The translations under genes and the position numbers were made by a program. The notes under the pieces were generated by a model. That model ran no database searches. It was given only the letters and a program-made list of their open reading frames with translations, and had not been told where the DNA came from. From Saprospiraceae bacterium (GTDB lineage: Bacteria; Bacteroidota; Bacteroidia; Chitinophagales; Saprospiraceae), in the NCBI GenBank assembly GCA_019638385.1, contig JAHBTW010000026.1, positions 1-45,033 of the forward strand: 45,033 nucleotides of DNA. The letters run 5' to 3'. Below are positions 1-8,443 of this stretch, piece by piece. The number at the start of each line of letters is the position of its first letter. Positions within the stretch are counted from its first letter, which is position 1.

Positions 1-50
1 GGAAGATGGATTCTGGGTGGGGGAGGCGGCGGCGGATGCACTGCTATGAG

Positions 51-1412
51 TTAACCTTTAACCTTTCCCCCCTCCCGCATCAAAATCCGCCACTCTTTCG
101 GGAAGTAATTATTGACCCGGTTGCCGAGACCCTTCATCCATCCCAAGGGCAGGTTTTGATAGCGGGCCAAAACCCAGCCGCGCGGAACTTCGGGAACTTG
201 CGGGTCTTCTTTTCTCAAGTAACGAAGGGCTTGGGTTTTGTCTAAATCAACGGAGGGAATCGAGTCGGAGAGGGCCGTGCTGAGGGCAAGAGCCGGCGCG
301 GGAATCAATTCCCCCTGTTTTACTTCGCCCAGTTCGAGAATGGGTTCGATGCGATACAGCGCAGCGCTCGCAGTGAAAAAGGCTTCCTCTGCTGTAACGG
401 GGATGGCAGACAATCTTCCGGCGGCGTCTTCCAACAAACGCATTTCGGTGGGGCGCTTGAGCCAGGTAGCTGCAATGTCGGCTGTTTTTGCGGCGGTAGG
501 TTTGAGCCTGAGAGCGGGCAAGCGTTTAGGCTTATCGGGCGTTGCTTTAGCGCCCGGTTTGCGAAAGCATACCAAATAGAAGCCTTCGCCGCGCACTCGG
601 TGCGGATAAAATCGACAGCCGAACCGGCTTTCCGCAATGCCCCATTCACGAGGCACAGTTAAGGGAACGTATTCCAAACCAGCTTCTGCCTGAAGCCATT
701 CGGCATTTTCTTCATTCTCCTCAAAGTTGTAGGTGCAGGTGCTGTATATGAGTACGCCGCCGGGGGCCAGGAGCCGAACGGCATCGGCCAGAATGCGCCG
801 TTGGCGCGCGGCACAAAAATTCACTTGTTGGGGTGACCATTCTCGTATGGCATCGGGGTCTTTGCGAAACAGCCCTTCGCCGGAGCAGGGCGCATCGGTG
901 AGCACCAGATCAAAACGGCCGGCCAGCGGCGCGAAATCGCCAGGGTCGTGATTGCTGATGGCCACATTGGGCAGGCCCCAGCGCGCGAGGTTGTGGCGCA
1001 GGATGTTGTAACGGCTGCGGATCACCTCGTTGGCAATGAAAAAACTATCTGCGCTCAGCATTCCGGCGATGAGGGTGGATTTGCCGCCGGGCGCAGCCGC
1101 AAGGTCGAGCGCCAGCAGCGGACGGCTGAGGTCGAGCGTTTGGCGCAGGGCTTCGGCCACAAACATGGAGGAGGCTTCCTGCACATAGTAGGCGCCCGCA
1201 TGGAGCAGCGGATCGAGGGTGAACACCGGTCGCTCAGCGAGATAGTATCCTTGCGGACACCACGGCGTCCGGCCGTCGTGTTGTGCCGGGCCGGGCCATT
1301 TGGCCGCATTGGCGCGCAGGCTCACCGGCGGCGAGGCGCTCAAAGCTGCCTGAAAAGCCTCCCATTCTACACCGAGAACGGCCTGCATCTGTTCTGTGAA
1401 AAAAGTGTCCAC
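51..1412 (-). CDS. RsmF-like rRNA (cytosine-C5) methyltransferase
   Basis: This 453-residue protein belongs to the NOL1/NOP2/Sun family of SAM-dependent RNA m5C methyltransferases. The SAM-binding motif AAPGGK is at residues 106-111. The two family cysteines are present: Cys176 in DAPCSGEG (release cysteine) and Cys226 in STCTY (nucleophile). Residues from about 300 form a C-terminal domain with a GWVLARYQNLPLGW-like stretch, as in RsmF/YebU, so 16S rRNA is the likely substrate; the exact target base cannot be read from sequence. It is the last gene of a minus-strand operon, 2 nt downstream of the dehydrogenase gene. Family and catalytic residues are secure; the RsmF label is inferred. Confidence 0.9.
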   Translation of the reverse strand: MDTFFTEQMQAVLGVEWEAFQAALSASPPVSLRANAAKWPGPAQHDGRTPWCPQGYYLAERPVFTLDPLLHAGAYYVQEASSMFVAEALRQTLDLSRPLLALDLAAAPGGKSTLIAGMLSADSFFIANEVIRSRYNILRHNLARWGLPNVAISNHDPGDFAPLAGRFDLVLTDAPCSGEGLFRKDPDAIREWSPQQVNFCAARQRRILADAVRLLAPGGVLIYSTCTYNFEENEENAEWLQAEAGLEYVPLTVPREWGIAESRFGCRFYPHRVRGEGFYLVCFRKPGAKATPDKPKRLPALRLKPTAAKTADIAATWLKRPTEMRLLEDAAGRLSAIPVTAEEAFFTASAALYRIEPILELGEVKQGELIPAPALALSTALSDSIPSVDLDKTQALRYLRKEDPQVPEVPRGWVLARYQNLPLGWMKGLGNRVNNYFPKEWRILMREGGKVKG

Positions 1413-1414
1413 CG

Positions 1415-2212
1415 TTATACGCGGGCGTATTGTTTCAAAATGCGTTCCATCCAGGAAGCCGGCAGGTGTTTTTTCAACTTCACCGAAAGGCGCTGTCCTT
1501 CCGGGCCGACCACATAGCGGCTGCGCAAGGTACCTTTGCGAAGCAATATTTCTATCTGCCGGGCGGCCTCATCTGCCGGAAGACCCTTGTCCACATGCTC
1601 ATCCATAGCGGCATACACCCGCTCAAAGGTGGCGGCGTAGGTGTCGTCGTCGGCACGGTAGTCTTTGATGCGGTGATCGTTGATGGCGGTTTGCATGTCG
1701 CCGGCCAGTACGATGGTTGACTGTATGCCGAAACGAGCGGTTTCAAAACGCATGGCGTCGCTGATGATGGCCAATGCGGCTTTGGTAGCGCTGTATGCGC
1801 CGCGAAAAGGCAAGCCGAATTCGCCGCCGATGGAGCCGATGTGAATGATGCGACCGTCGTTTTGTTGGCGCATGATCGGCAATACGGCCTGACACACCCG
1901 CAGTGCTCCGAATACGTTGGTGTCAAATACGGCCTTTACGTTGTTGATCTGCAACTGCTCCAGCGGCCCCGCCAACCCGATGCCGGCGTTGTTGATGAGC
2001 GCATCAATGCGGCCTTCGCGTTGTACCAATTCGGCAACAGCCGTCTCTATACTTGCCGCGTCCGTCACATCGAGTACCAACATGGGAAAAGGCGCCGCTA
2101 CCGAGGGCCTGCGACTGGTGCCATATACTTTGTATCCCTTGCCGTGCAGGTATTCCGCCAGCGCTTTCCCCAACCCGGAAGAGGCTCCGGTGACCAGTAC
2201 TATTTTTGACAT
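1415..2212 (-). CDS. SDR family oxidoreductase
   Basis: A classical short-chain dehydrogenase/reductase of 265 residues. The nucleotide-binding motif TGASSGLG covers residues 8-15, NNAG lies near 74-77, and the catalytic set is Ser127, Tyr140 and Lys144 (YSATK). Arg34/Arg35 after the second strand suggest a preference for NADP(H). The substrate cannot be inferred. It sits in the middle of a tightly spaced operon, 5 nt after nnr and 2 nt before the methyltransferase gene, so the three are probably co-transcribed. Confidence 0.9.
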   Translation of the reverse strand: MSKIVLVTGASSGLGKALAEYLHGKGYKVYGTSRRPSVAAPFPMLVLDVTDAASIETAVAELVQREGRIDALINNAGIGLAGPLEQLQINNVKAVFDTNVFGALRVCQAVLPIMRQQNDGRIIHIGSIGGEFGLPFRGAYSATKAALAIISDAMRFETARFGIQSTIVLAGDMQTAINDHRIKDYRADDDTYAATFERVYAAMDEHVDKGLPADEAARQIEILLRKGTLRSRYVVGPEGQRLSVKLKKHLPASWMERILKQYARV

Positions 2213-2217
2213 GGTTG

Positions 2218-3729
2218 TTATTTTTGTTGATGCAAATACTGAAAGGCAGCGCCCAGATATTTCACAATATCTCCCGCCAACAGCGCTTCGTATCCAAGAT
2301 CGCGGGCGGCCAGATCGCCGGCCAGGCCGTGCAGCCAGACGCCGAGCAGGGCAGCTTCCAGCGGCGGATAGCCCTGTGTGAGGAAGCCCGTAATAATGCC
2401 CGTGAGCACATCGCCGCTGCCGCCGGTGGCCATGCCCGGATTGCCGGTAGCGTTGAAATAACAGGCGCCGTCGGGCGCGGCGATGCAGGTGTGCGCGCCT
2501 TTGAGTACGATGATGACATTGAGCGCCTCCGCCATGCGGCGTTGCAGGGCATTGCGCTCGAACCCGTTGGCCGAAGGGCCGAAGAGCCGTTCAAATTCTT
2601 TGGGATGCGGCGTCAGGATGCTGTTTCCCGGCAGGCGGTACAACAGTTCCTGATCCTTGGCCAGCAGATTGAGCGCATCGGCATCCAACACTAAGGGTTG
2701 GCGATGGCCTTCTATCAGTTGGCGGAGCATCTGAGCCGTGACCGTCTCCTGCCCCCAGCCGCAACCGGCGCCGATGGCGTTGTAGGGCTTCAGGTCGGGC
2801 AGCGCAGATAGGAAGTACTCGCCGGTATCCCCGCTTACCATGGCTTCCGGCACGGCCGTTTGCAGGGGCCAGTAGGCGCTGTGCGGCACGTGCGCTGTCA
2901 CTAAACCGACGCCGCTGCGCAGGCAGGCCCGTGCGGCCAGTATGGCGGCGCCTGTCTTGCCATAGCTGCCCATCAGGAGCAGGGCATGGCCGAAAGTGCC
3001 CTTGTGGTCGTGGCGGCGGCGTGTGCGCAGCAACGGTTGTACCATCGGCCGGTCCAAGTAGAAAAACGGCGTCTCACTTTGGCCGATGAAGGAGGCATCC
3101 AGCCCGATGCTGCCGGTCGTCCATTCGCCTATGCGGTGTTGGTTTTCTGCAAAGAAAAATGCCAGTTTGGGCAACTCAAAACTGAAGGTATAATCTGCCT
3201 CGATGCAAGCGCCTTCACTTGGCCCGTCGGTGAACAGGCCGGAGGGTACGTCAATGGCAACGCGGGTAAGGGGCGCAGCATTGACGGCGGCAACCAGTTT
3301 CGCCCAATAGCCGCTCAAAGGGCGGTTGAGGCCCGATCCGAAAATGGCGTCAATGAGCAGGGCGCCTTTCGGCAAATCCGGCATGGGGTCGCCGCTGTGC
3401 AGGTGCGTCACCGGAATGGCATCTCCTTTGGGCAGGCGTTCCCAGTTGGCCTGAAAATCTGCTGACACGCCGCTTCCGATGTGGCAGCGATACAAAGAAA
3501 CACTGTAAAAACGCTGGTGCAAGAGCCGTGCCACGGCCAACCCGTCGCCGCCGTTGTTGCCCGGTCCGACGAAGATGCACACCGGTCGGTCGGTATCGCT
3601 GAATCGGTCGGCCAACCAATGTACGAAAGTAAGCGCCGCCCGTTCCATGAGGTCAATGGAGGGTATCGGTTCCTGCGCGATGGTGCAGGCGTCGAGCGCG
3701 CGGATTTGTTCGGCGGTGAGTATTTTCAT
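2218..3729 (-). CDS. nnr: Bifunctional NAD(P)H-hydrate epimerase / ADP-dependent NAD(P)H-hydrate dehydratase
   Basis: This 503-residue fusion protein repairs hydrated NADH and NADPH. The N-terminal YjeF_N epimerase domain (about 1-210) contains the motif GPGNNGGDG at residues 55-63. The C-terminal carbohydrate-kinase-like dehydratase domain (about 225-495) contains LTPHPKEFERLFG, VLDADALNLL, VLKGAHT and the GNPGMATGGSGDVLTG motif for the ADP-dependent reaction. Length and domain order match the common bacterial Nnr fusion. It is the first gene of the three-gene minus-strand operon, with a TATCTTTG promoter element 19 nt upstream of the start. Confidence 0.95.
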   Translation of the reverse strand: MKILTAEQIRALDACTIAQEPIPSIDLMERAALTFVHWLADRFSDTDRPVCIFVGPGNNGGDGLAVARLLHQRFYSVSLYRCHIGSGVSADFQANWERLPKGDAIPVTHLHSGDPMPDLPKGALLIDAIFGSGLNRPLSGYWAKLVAAVNAAPLTRVAIDVPSGLFTDGPSEGACIEADYTFSFELPKLAFFFAENQHRIGEWTTGSIGLDASFIGQSETPFFYLDRPMVQPLLRTRRRHDHKGTFGHALLLMGSYGKTGAAILAARACLRSGVGLVTAHVPHSAYWPLQTAVPEAMVSGDTGEYFLSALPDLKPYNAIGAGCGWGQETVTAQMLRQLIEGHRQPLVLDADALNLLAKDQELLYRLPGNSILTPHPKEFERLFGPSANGFERNALQRRMAEALNVIIVLKGAHTCIAAPDGACYFNATGNPGMATGGSGDVLTGIITGFLTQGYPPLEAALLGVWLHGLAGDLAARDLGYEALLAGDIVKYLGAAFQYLHQQK

Positions 3730-3747
3730 AGTAGTTTATTGGGAAGG

Positions 3748-3755
3748 CAAAGATA
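3748..3755 (-). promoter_or_regulatory. Bacteroidota -7 promoter element for the nnr operon
   Basis: Read on the minus strand the sequence is TATCTTTG, a full match to the Bacteroidota -7 consensus TAnnTTTG, placed just upstream of the nnr start codon. No clear -33 TTG is visible at the expected 19-21 nt distance, so only half of the promoter is supported. Confidence 0.5.
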
Positions 3756-3870
3756 GGGAAAATTCGGGTGATTGGGAAAGGGGGAATTAAATCGAAATGG
3801 GGGCTTCATGATCCGGAGAATGTAATAAACATTGGGTATTTGCGACATCATTGGCAAGGTACATCTCTTA

Positions 3871-3898
3871 TCAGCCCATGAATTTATTCATGGGCTGA
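3871..3898. repeat. Outer palindrome, left side of the Y1 element
   Basis: A perfect 12-bp stem (TCAGCCCATGAA against TTCATGGGCTGA) closes a 4-nt TTTA loop. It mirrors the right-hand hairpin ending in GTGGGCTGA, which supports its role as an element end. Confidence 0.7.
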
Positions 3899-3927
3899 CC
3901 GGGCCACAAACGCTGCCGGTAACGGCT

Positions 3928-4380
3928 TTAGCCGTTTTCATTTCCGTCTTCATTCTCCAGGCCGTGTAGGCGCAAAAAAGCCTGATACTCCTCTTCAAAA
4001 CTCCGTTTACGGTGATGTTCTTTCTGGTTTTGTATATATTTTCTGACAGCCGGAACCCCGGATTCGCTTACGGAATATGCAGCATACCCTACACCCCAGG
4101 CAAATTTGTAAGGCATCAAGTCGCTGTGGTTGACAAAGTGAGAACTGGCGCCTTTCACTTGTTTTACTACGTCGCTGAGCGCCTTTTGGGGATGTAGCAG
4201 GAACAAAATGTGAACGTGGTCGCTGATGCCGTTGATGGTATCAACTGGACAATTCATCTTGATGAACTGATGCCGGAGTTGCTCATGGATAGCAGGTTCC
4301 ACTTCGGCTGTGATAAGAGGCCCCCGGTTCTTGGTGCTGAAAATAAGGTGTATCCAGTTTTTGCTTTTGCTGTGTGCCAT
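3928..4380 (-). CDS. Y1 (HUH) transposase, IS200/REP-associated type
   Basis: A 150-residue single-domain Y1_Tnp protein. The HUH metal-binding motif is HVH at residues 55-57, and the catalytic tyrosine is probably Tyr115 in VRKYIQNQ. The motif WGVGYAAYSVS (about 95-105) is typical of this family. Such enzymes cut and join single-stranded DNA at hairpin ends; related RAYT proteins mobilise palindromic repeats. The stop codon lies inside the loop of the left inner hairpin. The gene is intact, so it may be active, but no second copy of the hairpins was found in this window. No tnpB is adjacent. Confidence 0.92.
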   Translation of the reverse strand: MAHSKSKNWIHLIFSTKNRGPLITAEVEPAIHEQLRHQFIKMNCPVDTINGISDHVHILFLLHPQKALSDVVKQVKGASSHFVNHSDLMPYKFAWGVGYAAYSVSESGVPAVRKYIQNQKEHHRKRSFEEEYQAFLRLHGLENEDGNENG

Positions 4381-4397
4381 TTTTTTCTGTGTTTATA

Positions 4398-4413
4398 AGC
4401 CGTTAAAACGGCT
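4398..4413. repeat. Inner palindrome, right side of the Y1 element
   Basis: Arms AGCCGTT (4398-4404) and AACGGCT (4407-4413) are separated by 2 nt. The counterpart on the left is at 3921-3936, with arms AACGGC and GCCGTT around a TTTA loop that contains the transposase stop codon. Confidence 0.6.
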
Positions 4414-4440
4414 GGTGTTATGGTATGGTGGTTTTTGGCG

Positions 4441-4464
4441 CCCACGACTAAATAAAGTAGTGGG
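4441..4464. repeat. Outer palindrome, right side of the Y1 element
   Basis: Arms CCCAC-x-ACT (4441-4449) and AGT-x-GTGGG (4456-4464) pair with one internal mismatch around an A/T-only loop. The following bases CTGA repeat those that close the left outer hairpin. Confidence 0.6.
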
Positions 4465-4584
4465 CTGATAGTCGCTTCTAATGCCCTGAGCATTCACAAA
4501 AAAAAAAGGCTTTTTCACGAAATGCAGCAAAGAGCCTTTCCCTAACCCCTACCTTTATCCCCTGTACACAAATAGCCACTCAGC

Positions 4585-5664
4585 ATGCAACCCATACTCC
4601 AAGGACTCAAAGTCGTCGAACTCGCTTCTGTGCTGGCCGGGCCGGCCGTGGGCATGTTCTTTGCCGAACTGGGCGCTCAGGTCATCAAGGTGGAAAACAA
4701 AACCGCCGGCGGCGATGTGACCCGTTCCTGGAAACTGCCTGCTGAAGACCCTGCCACGCCTTACTCCGCCTATTATGCCTCCGTCAATTGGGGCAAAACA
4801 GTGTGGATGCTCGATCTCAACGACTCTACCGACCGGGCACAGGTACTCGAAGCCATCCGAGCTGCCGATATCGTCATCAGCAATTTTCGCCCCGACAGCG
4901 CCCGGAAAATGGGCATGGATTACGACAGTTTACAACCAATCAATCCGCGCTTGCTCTTCGGCCATATCACCGGCTTCGGCGATGACGACCCCTTGCCGGC
5001 CTTCGATGTGATCCTTCAGGCAGAGGCCGGTTTCTTGTTTATGAATGGCGAACCCGGCGGCGAACCGGTAAAGATGCCCGTAGCGCTCATTGACTTGCTG
5101 GCCGCCCACCAACTGAAAGAAGGCTTGCTATTGGCCCTGTTGCAACGCGAACGAACCGGGCAAGGCGCTTATGTATCGGTGTCGCTGCTGGAAGCGGCGG
5201 TCGCTTCTTTAGCCAATCAGGCGACCAACTGGCTCATGGCCGGCCAAATACCGCAGCGCATGGGCACGATGCACCCCAATATTGCCCCTTACGGGGATGT
5301 GTTTTACGGCGCCGACCAAAAACCGGTGGTACTCGCCGTGGGCAATGACCGCCAATTTCAGGCGCTGTGCAAGGCTTTGGGATTAGAGACGCTGTCCGCT
5401 GATGAGCGCTTTAGCAGTAATGCGAACCGGGTTCGCAACCGCATTGCTTTGCGGGAAGCCTTAGCGCCGGCTTTTGCGCGCTTCGAACGAGGTGATTTGC
5501 TGCAAAGGCTCCATGCCATCGGAGTGCCCGCTGCCGGCATTCGCAACATGCAGGAGGTGTTCGAACTGCCGCTCGCACAGGCCATGATATTGGACGAAGC
5601 CTGGCCCGACGGCATGCTGAGTCAGAGGGTGAAAACGGCGGTTTTTAAGATTAAGATTAAATAA
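4585..5664 (+). CDS. CaiB/BaiF family CoA-transferase
   Basis: A 359-residue class III CoA-transferase. The N-terminal LQGLKVVELASVLAGPAVGMFFAELGAQVIKVE segment is typical of the family, and Asp170 in ALIDLLAAH is the expected acyl-forming aspartate. The family includes formyl-CoA:oxalate transferase, carnitine CoA-transferase and alpha-methylacyl-CoA racemase; the substrate here is unknown. The protein is slightly shorter than the usual 390-410 residues. The gene stands alone on the plus strand. A near-match promoter element (TACCTTTA, 4550-4557) lies upstream. Confidence 0.9.
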   Translation: MQPILQGLKVVELASVLAGPAVGMFFAELGAQVIKVENKTAGGDVTRSWKLPAEDPATPYSAYYASVNWGKTVWMLDLNDSTDRAQVLEAIRAADIVISNFRPDSARKMGMDYDSLQPINPRLLFGHITGFGDDDPLPAFDVILQAEAGFLFMNGEPGGEPVKMPVALIDLLAAHQLKEGLLLALLQRERTGQGAYVSVSLLEAAVASLANQATNWLMAGQIPQRMGTMHPNIAPYGDVFYGADQKPVVLAVGNDRQFQALCKALGLETLSADERFSSNANRVRNRIALREALAPAFARFERGDLLQRLHAIGVPAAGIRNMQEVFELPLAQAMILDEAWPDGMLSQRVKTAVFKIKIK

Positions 5665-5672
5665 TATTGCTT

Positions 5673-5705
5673 AGTGAAGGGGTGACTGCCAGTCACCCCT
5701 TCACT
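5673..5705. terminator. Perfect 15-bp hairpin between convergent genes
   Basis: The arms AGTGAAGGGGTGACT (5673-5687) and AGTCACCCCTTCACT (5691-5705) pair perfectly around a GCC loop, 8 nt after the CoA-transferase stop. The position between convergent genes suggests a bidirectional transcription barrier. No T-tract follows on either strand, so a dispersed palindromic repeat or protein-binding site is also possible. Confidence 0.5.
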
Positions 5706-5756
5706 CGCCCGCACTCAAAATCAACCCAATTAATTTACAATTGAATAAGTCTATCC

Positions 5757-6926
5757 TCACTTCAAAAAAGGATCGCTCCAACGCGGATCGGTAGAAAGTG
5801 TATTGTCGGTAAGGGTGTTTAGAAAGGCCACCAAAGCGGCTTTTTGGTCCGGTGTGAAGTTCAATCGAATCGGGTTGCCGTTCGGGTCGCGCAGCGCCGG
5901 TCCCAGGTTGGGGTGTGCCTGTATGCCGCTGTTGTAATGTTCCACCACTTCTTCGAGTGTAGCGAAACGGCCATCGTGCATGTACGGAGCACTCAGCGCG
6001 ACATTGCGCAGCGAAGGCGTTTTGAATGCGCCGCGGAAGAGGGGATTGGGCTGCGACTCGAACGCGCCGAGGTCGGTGGTGGAAACGGCGTCTAAGCCGT
6101 TGTTGATGGGGCCGGGCGCCGGATTGATAAACGCCTCCGTGGTATGGCAACCGAAACACGCGCCGCCGCCGTTGATAACCGGTTGGAAAAACAGTTGTTT
6201 GCCGAGGTTTTCCTGTTGAGTGAAATTGGGAAACGGTGCGCCCGGATTGGGAACCTGCGCTCTCCCCAGGTCGTATTTGCTGTTGGTACTCACAATGCTG
6301 CGCACAAACTGCGCCAGCGCGCGGGAAATGCGATCTGTATTGACATTTTCATCGCCGAAAGCATTTTTAAACAAGGCAGGGTAATAGCCCTGTTCATCTA
6401 TTCGCTCCAGAAGTTCCGGGAGCGTAAGCCCCATTTCTACCTCGTCCTGAATGGGCATAAGCACCTGTTGTTCCAGGGTGGCGGCCCGTTCATCCCAGAA
6501 AAAACGCCCGCGCTGGTAGTAGCGCGCAAACACTAAGCTCATGGAATGCCGGCGCGTGAGGCCGCCATCGAAGCCTTTGCTCAGGATGTCTGAATCACTG
6601 AACGCGTTTTCGGAATTGTGACAAGAAGCACAGGACACGCTTCTGCTTTTGCTCAGGTTTTTGTCATAAAACAAAACCCGGCCCAGCGTCGCGCCGTGAT
6701 CGGTGATGGGGTTGGTGGCAGGCGTATTGTCGTGAGCGAGAATGGCCGTGGGCAAAGGGCCGCCGGCATTGACGCGAAAATGTGCCGGCAGGATAATGTT
6801 GCTGTAATTGTACGGGGTGTCGGGGAGATTGAGCAGGTCGGAAGCAGGATGCTCTTCTTTTTCCTTTTCGCAGGAAATGGCGGTCAGGGCCAGGATGATG
6901 GCGGCTGTGGCAAGGAGTCTTTGCAT
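5757..6926 (-). CDS. Di-haem cytochrome c peroxidase family lipoprotein
   Basis: A 389-residue protein of the bacterial di-haem cytochrome c peroxidase/MauG superfamily. Haem-binding motifs are CASCH (residues 99-103) and CFGCH (257-261). The region LRNVALSAPYMHDGRFATLEEVVEHYN (about 306-332) carries the family C-terminal signature with its Met-His pair. An N-terminal signal with lipobox TAISC (Cys19) predicts export and lipid anchoring. True CcpA-type enzymes reduce H2O2 with electrons from cytochrome c; MauG-like members oxidise other substrates, so the precise reaction is open. It lies 76 nt downstream of a beta-barrel gene on the same strand. Confidence 0.9.
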   Translation of the reverse strand: MQRLLATAAIILALTAISCEKEKEEHPASDLLNLPDTPYNYSNIILPAHFRVNAGGPLPTAILAHDNTPATNPITDHGATLGRVLFYDKNLSKSRSVSCASCHNSENAFSDSDILSKGFDGGLTRRHSMSLVFARYYQRGRFFWDERAATLEQQVLMPIQDEVEMGLTLPELLERIDEQGYYPALFKNAFGDENVNTDRISRALAQFVRSIVSTNSKYDLGRAQVPNPGAPFPNFTQQENLGKQLFFQPVINGGGACFGCHTTEAFINPAPGPINNGLDAVSTTDLGAFESQPNPLFRGAFKTPSLRNVALSAPYMHDGRFATLEEVVEHYNSGIQAHPNLGPALRDPNGNPIRLNFTPDQKAALVAFLNTLTDNTLSTDPRWSDPFLK

Positions 6927-7002
6927 GGTGAAAATTTTGCCATTTCAGACGAGACAATACGATAGAGGTTTAGTCGTGCCGAAACTATTTTTTTTACAAG
7001 GC

Positions 7003-7653
7003 TCACCACAGCACATACCCGATGTGAAAGCCCAGCAAAATATCAATCCAGGGCAAAGTACCCTCGCGAAACTCAAATGTAATAAACCTGCGATCGCGCA
7101 GCAGTTCTGCATCGGGCGGAAGGGAAATGGACACCTGATTCCAGGCCGGGCCGAAGCCGGCATAAGGTTCGAGCAGCAATCGCCGGGTGTTGCCGAGATA
7201 GAACTGCACCCCGTAGCGAAGTGATACGCCGTAAGATTTCACGCTGCGCTCGTTGAGCAGGATTTCTTCGTATCGCCCTCCCTGGCGCAGCGCACTGCGA
7301 AAAAACAGGTGGGTCACGTCGGTGTATCTGGCTTCTATGCCGAGGTGTTGAGCAGCTCTCGGGCGGATTTGATAAAAATATTTCAGCCCGGCACGGAATT
7401 TAGGCCCCCGGTACGACTCCCCTTTTTCGTTGGCAAAAAATGCGGAATCGAAAATAGCGCCCGCGCCGAGGTCTAAGCTAAACCGGGGACTGAGACGAAC
7501 ATCGGCATGGAGGGAGGCCGAATACTTGTAGGGATTCAATGCGGTGAGCGGATTGGTTTTTATCGTCAACAGCGGCAGGCCCGGAAGCAACAAACTATCC
7601 TGACCGCAAAGCGCCGCCGGGAGACAGAGGCATAGCAGGAGCAGCAGGCGCAT
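7003..7653 (-). CDS. Predicted outer-membrane beta-barrel protein
   Basis: A 216-residue exported protein of unknown function. Residues 1-17 form a Leu-rich signal peptide ending near ALCGQ. The rest shows alternating hydrophobic/polar strands with aromatic girdles (YKYSASLHADVRLSPRFSLDLGAG, GVSLRYGVQFYL, FHIGYVLW at the C-terminus), as in small outer-membrane barrels of the DUF3575 kind. Its ATG follows directly on the stop codon of the upstream LVIVD lipoprotein gene without any spacer, so the two are translationally linked. Function not recognised. Confidence 0.75.
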   Translation of the reverse strand: MRLLLLLCLCLPAALCGQDSLLLPGLPLLTIKTNPLTALNPYKYSASLHADVRLSPRFSLDLGAGAIFDSAFFANEKGESYRGPKFRAGLKYFYQIRPRAAQHLGIEARYTDVTHLFFRSALRQGGRYEEILLNERSVKSYGVSLRYGVQFYLGNTRRLLLEPYAGFGPAWNQVSISLPPDAELLRDRRFITFEFREGTLPWIDILLGFHIGYVLW

Positions 7654-8418
7654 TTATTTGGCAATTTGGCCGATAGGCCGGATGTCGGCAACATCGGAGA
7701 TGTCGTAAAAACGGAATTCGGTCTTGGCAGAAACAATCATTTTATCGCCCGACACGATGAGGTCAACGGGGTCGGTAAGGGAGATAAAATAATTGGTGAG
7801 TTGTAGCGACAGCGGGTCGGAGATGTCGAAAACCTCCACGCGATCCGTGCCTTCATCGCACACGAAGAGGTAGTCGCCTTTGTAGCCCAATCCGTTAGGC
7901 ACTCCGAGAGAATAGATGCCCACATTCACCGGCGCCGTGGGATCGCTCACGTCATACACGAGCAAGGCGCTTTGGAAGCCGGTGCGACCGCAGATGTTTT
8001 CAATGATTTTGATGGTGGAATAGGCATAGTTGCCCTTGACCACTACCGGGTCGCAGCCGCCCGACAACACCTCCAGACGAGGCGTTTGAGATAAAATTTG
8101 CGGGGCGGCCGGGTTGCTGATGTCTAAAATATACAAGGCTGTGGTGGAGCCGAGATAAACCGTGTTTTCATACACAATGATGGTTTCCAGCCCGTAGTCT
8201 GTCGGCAGGCGGTGTACCAATTGAGGTTTGTCCGGATTGCTAAGTGCGTAGGTTTGCACCTCGTTGAGGTTGAGCACATACATGTAGCCCGCATGAACGG
8301 CAAAGCGGGTTATGGAACCGGATCTTCCGGGGTCAGCGCCGATATCGGCAGCATCTTTGGAGCAAGCTGTTGCCAGCAGCAAGATGCCGGCGAGGAAGAG
8401 GATAAGCGTGTTTTTCAT
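7654..8418 (-). CDS. LVIVD-repeat beta-propeller lipoprotein
   Basis: A 254-residue lipoprotein; the start at 8418 was chosen because it gives a signal peptide (MKNTLILFLAGILLLATAC) with lipobox ATAC, rather than the longer frame to 8484. It contains repeated segments such as ALYILDISNPAAPQILSQ, SALLVYDVSDPTAPVNVGIY and RVEVFDISDPLSLQLTNYF, which are LVIVD repeats and form beta-propeller blades. Such proteins are surface lipoproteins of unknown function. It follows a second LVIVD lipoprotein gene by 25 nt and is fused head-to-tail with the barrel gene downstream. Confidence 0.85.
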   Translation of the reverse strand: MKNTLILFLAGILLLATACSKDAADIGADPGRSGSITRFAVHAGYMYVLNLNEVQTYALSNPDKPQLVHRLPTDYGLETIIVYENTVYLGSTTALYILDISNPAAPQILSQTPRLEVLSGGCDPVVVKGNYAYSTIKIIENICGRTGFQSALLVYDVSDPTAPVNVGIYSLGVPNGLGYKGDYLFVCDEGTDRVEVFDISDPLSLQLTNYFISLTDPVDLIVSGDKMIVSAKTEFRFYDISDVADIRPIGQIAK

Positions 8419-8443
8419 CAGAATATGATTGAGGTTTTTAAAA

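Larger units (their letters stand above)
3871..4467. mobile_element. Single-gene Y1-transposase element (IS200/RAYT type) bracketed by palindromes
   Basis: The element consists of one transposase gene flanked on each side by an outer and an inner imperfect palindrome. The outer hairpins are at 3871-3898 and 4441-4464, and both are followed by or end in GGGCTGA. The inner hairpins are at 3921-3936 (AACGGC arms) and 4398-4413 (AGCCGTT arms). Y1 transposases recognise subterminal hairpins, so these are the probable ends. The exact cleavage sites are not determined; the boundaries given are the hairpin limits. Confidence 0.6.

Noticed and set aside
1..50. Gene fragment at the left edge
   Set aside because: Only a G-rich stretch after the methyltransferase stop is visible; no start, stop or motif supports a gene.
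4505..4539. Terminator-like hairpin (AAAGGCT/AGCCTTT arms) with T-tract on the minus strand
   Set aside because: No minus-strand gene ends there; it might belong to an unseen small RNA but nothing else supports one.
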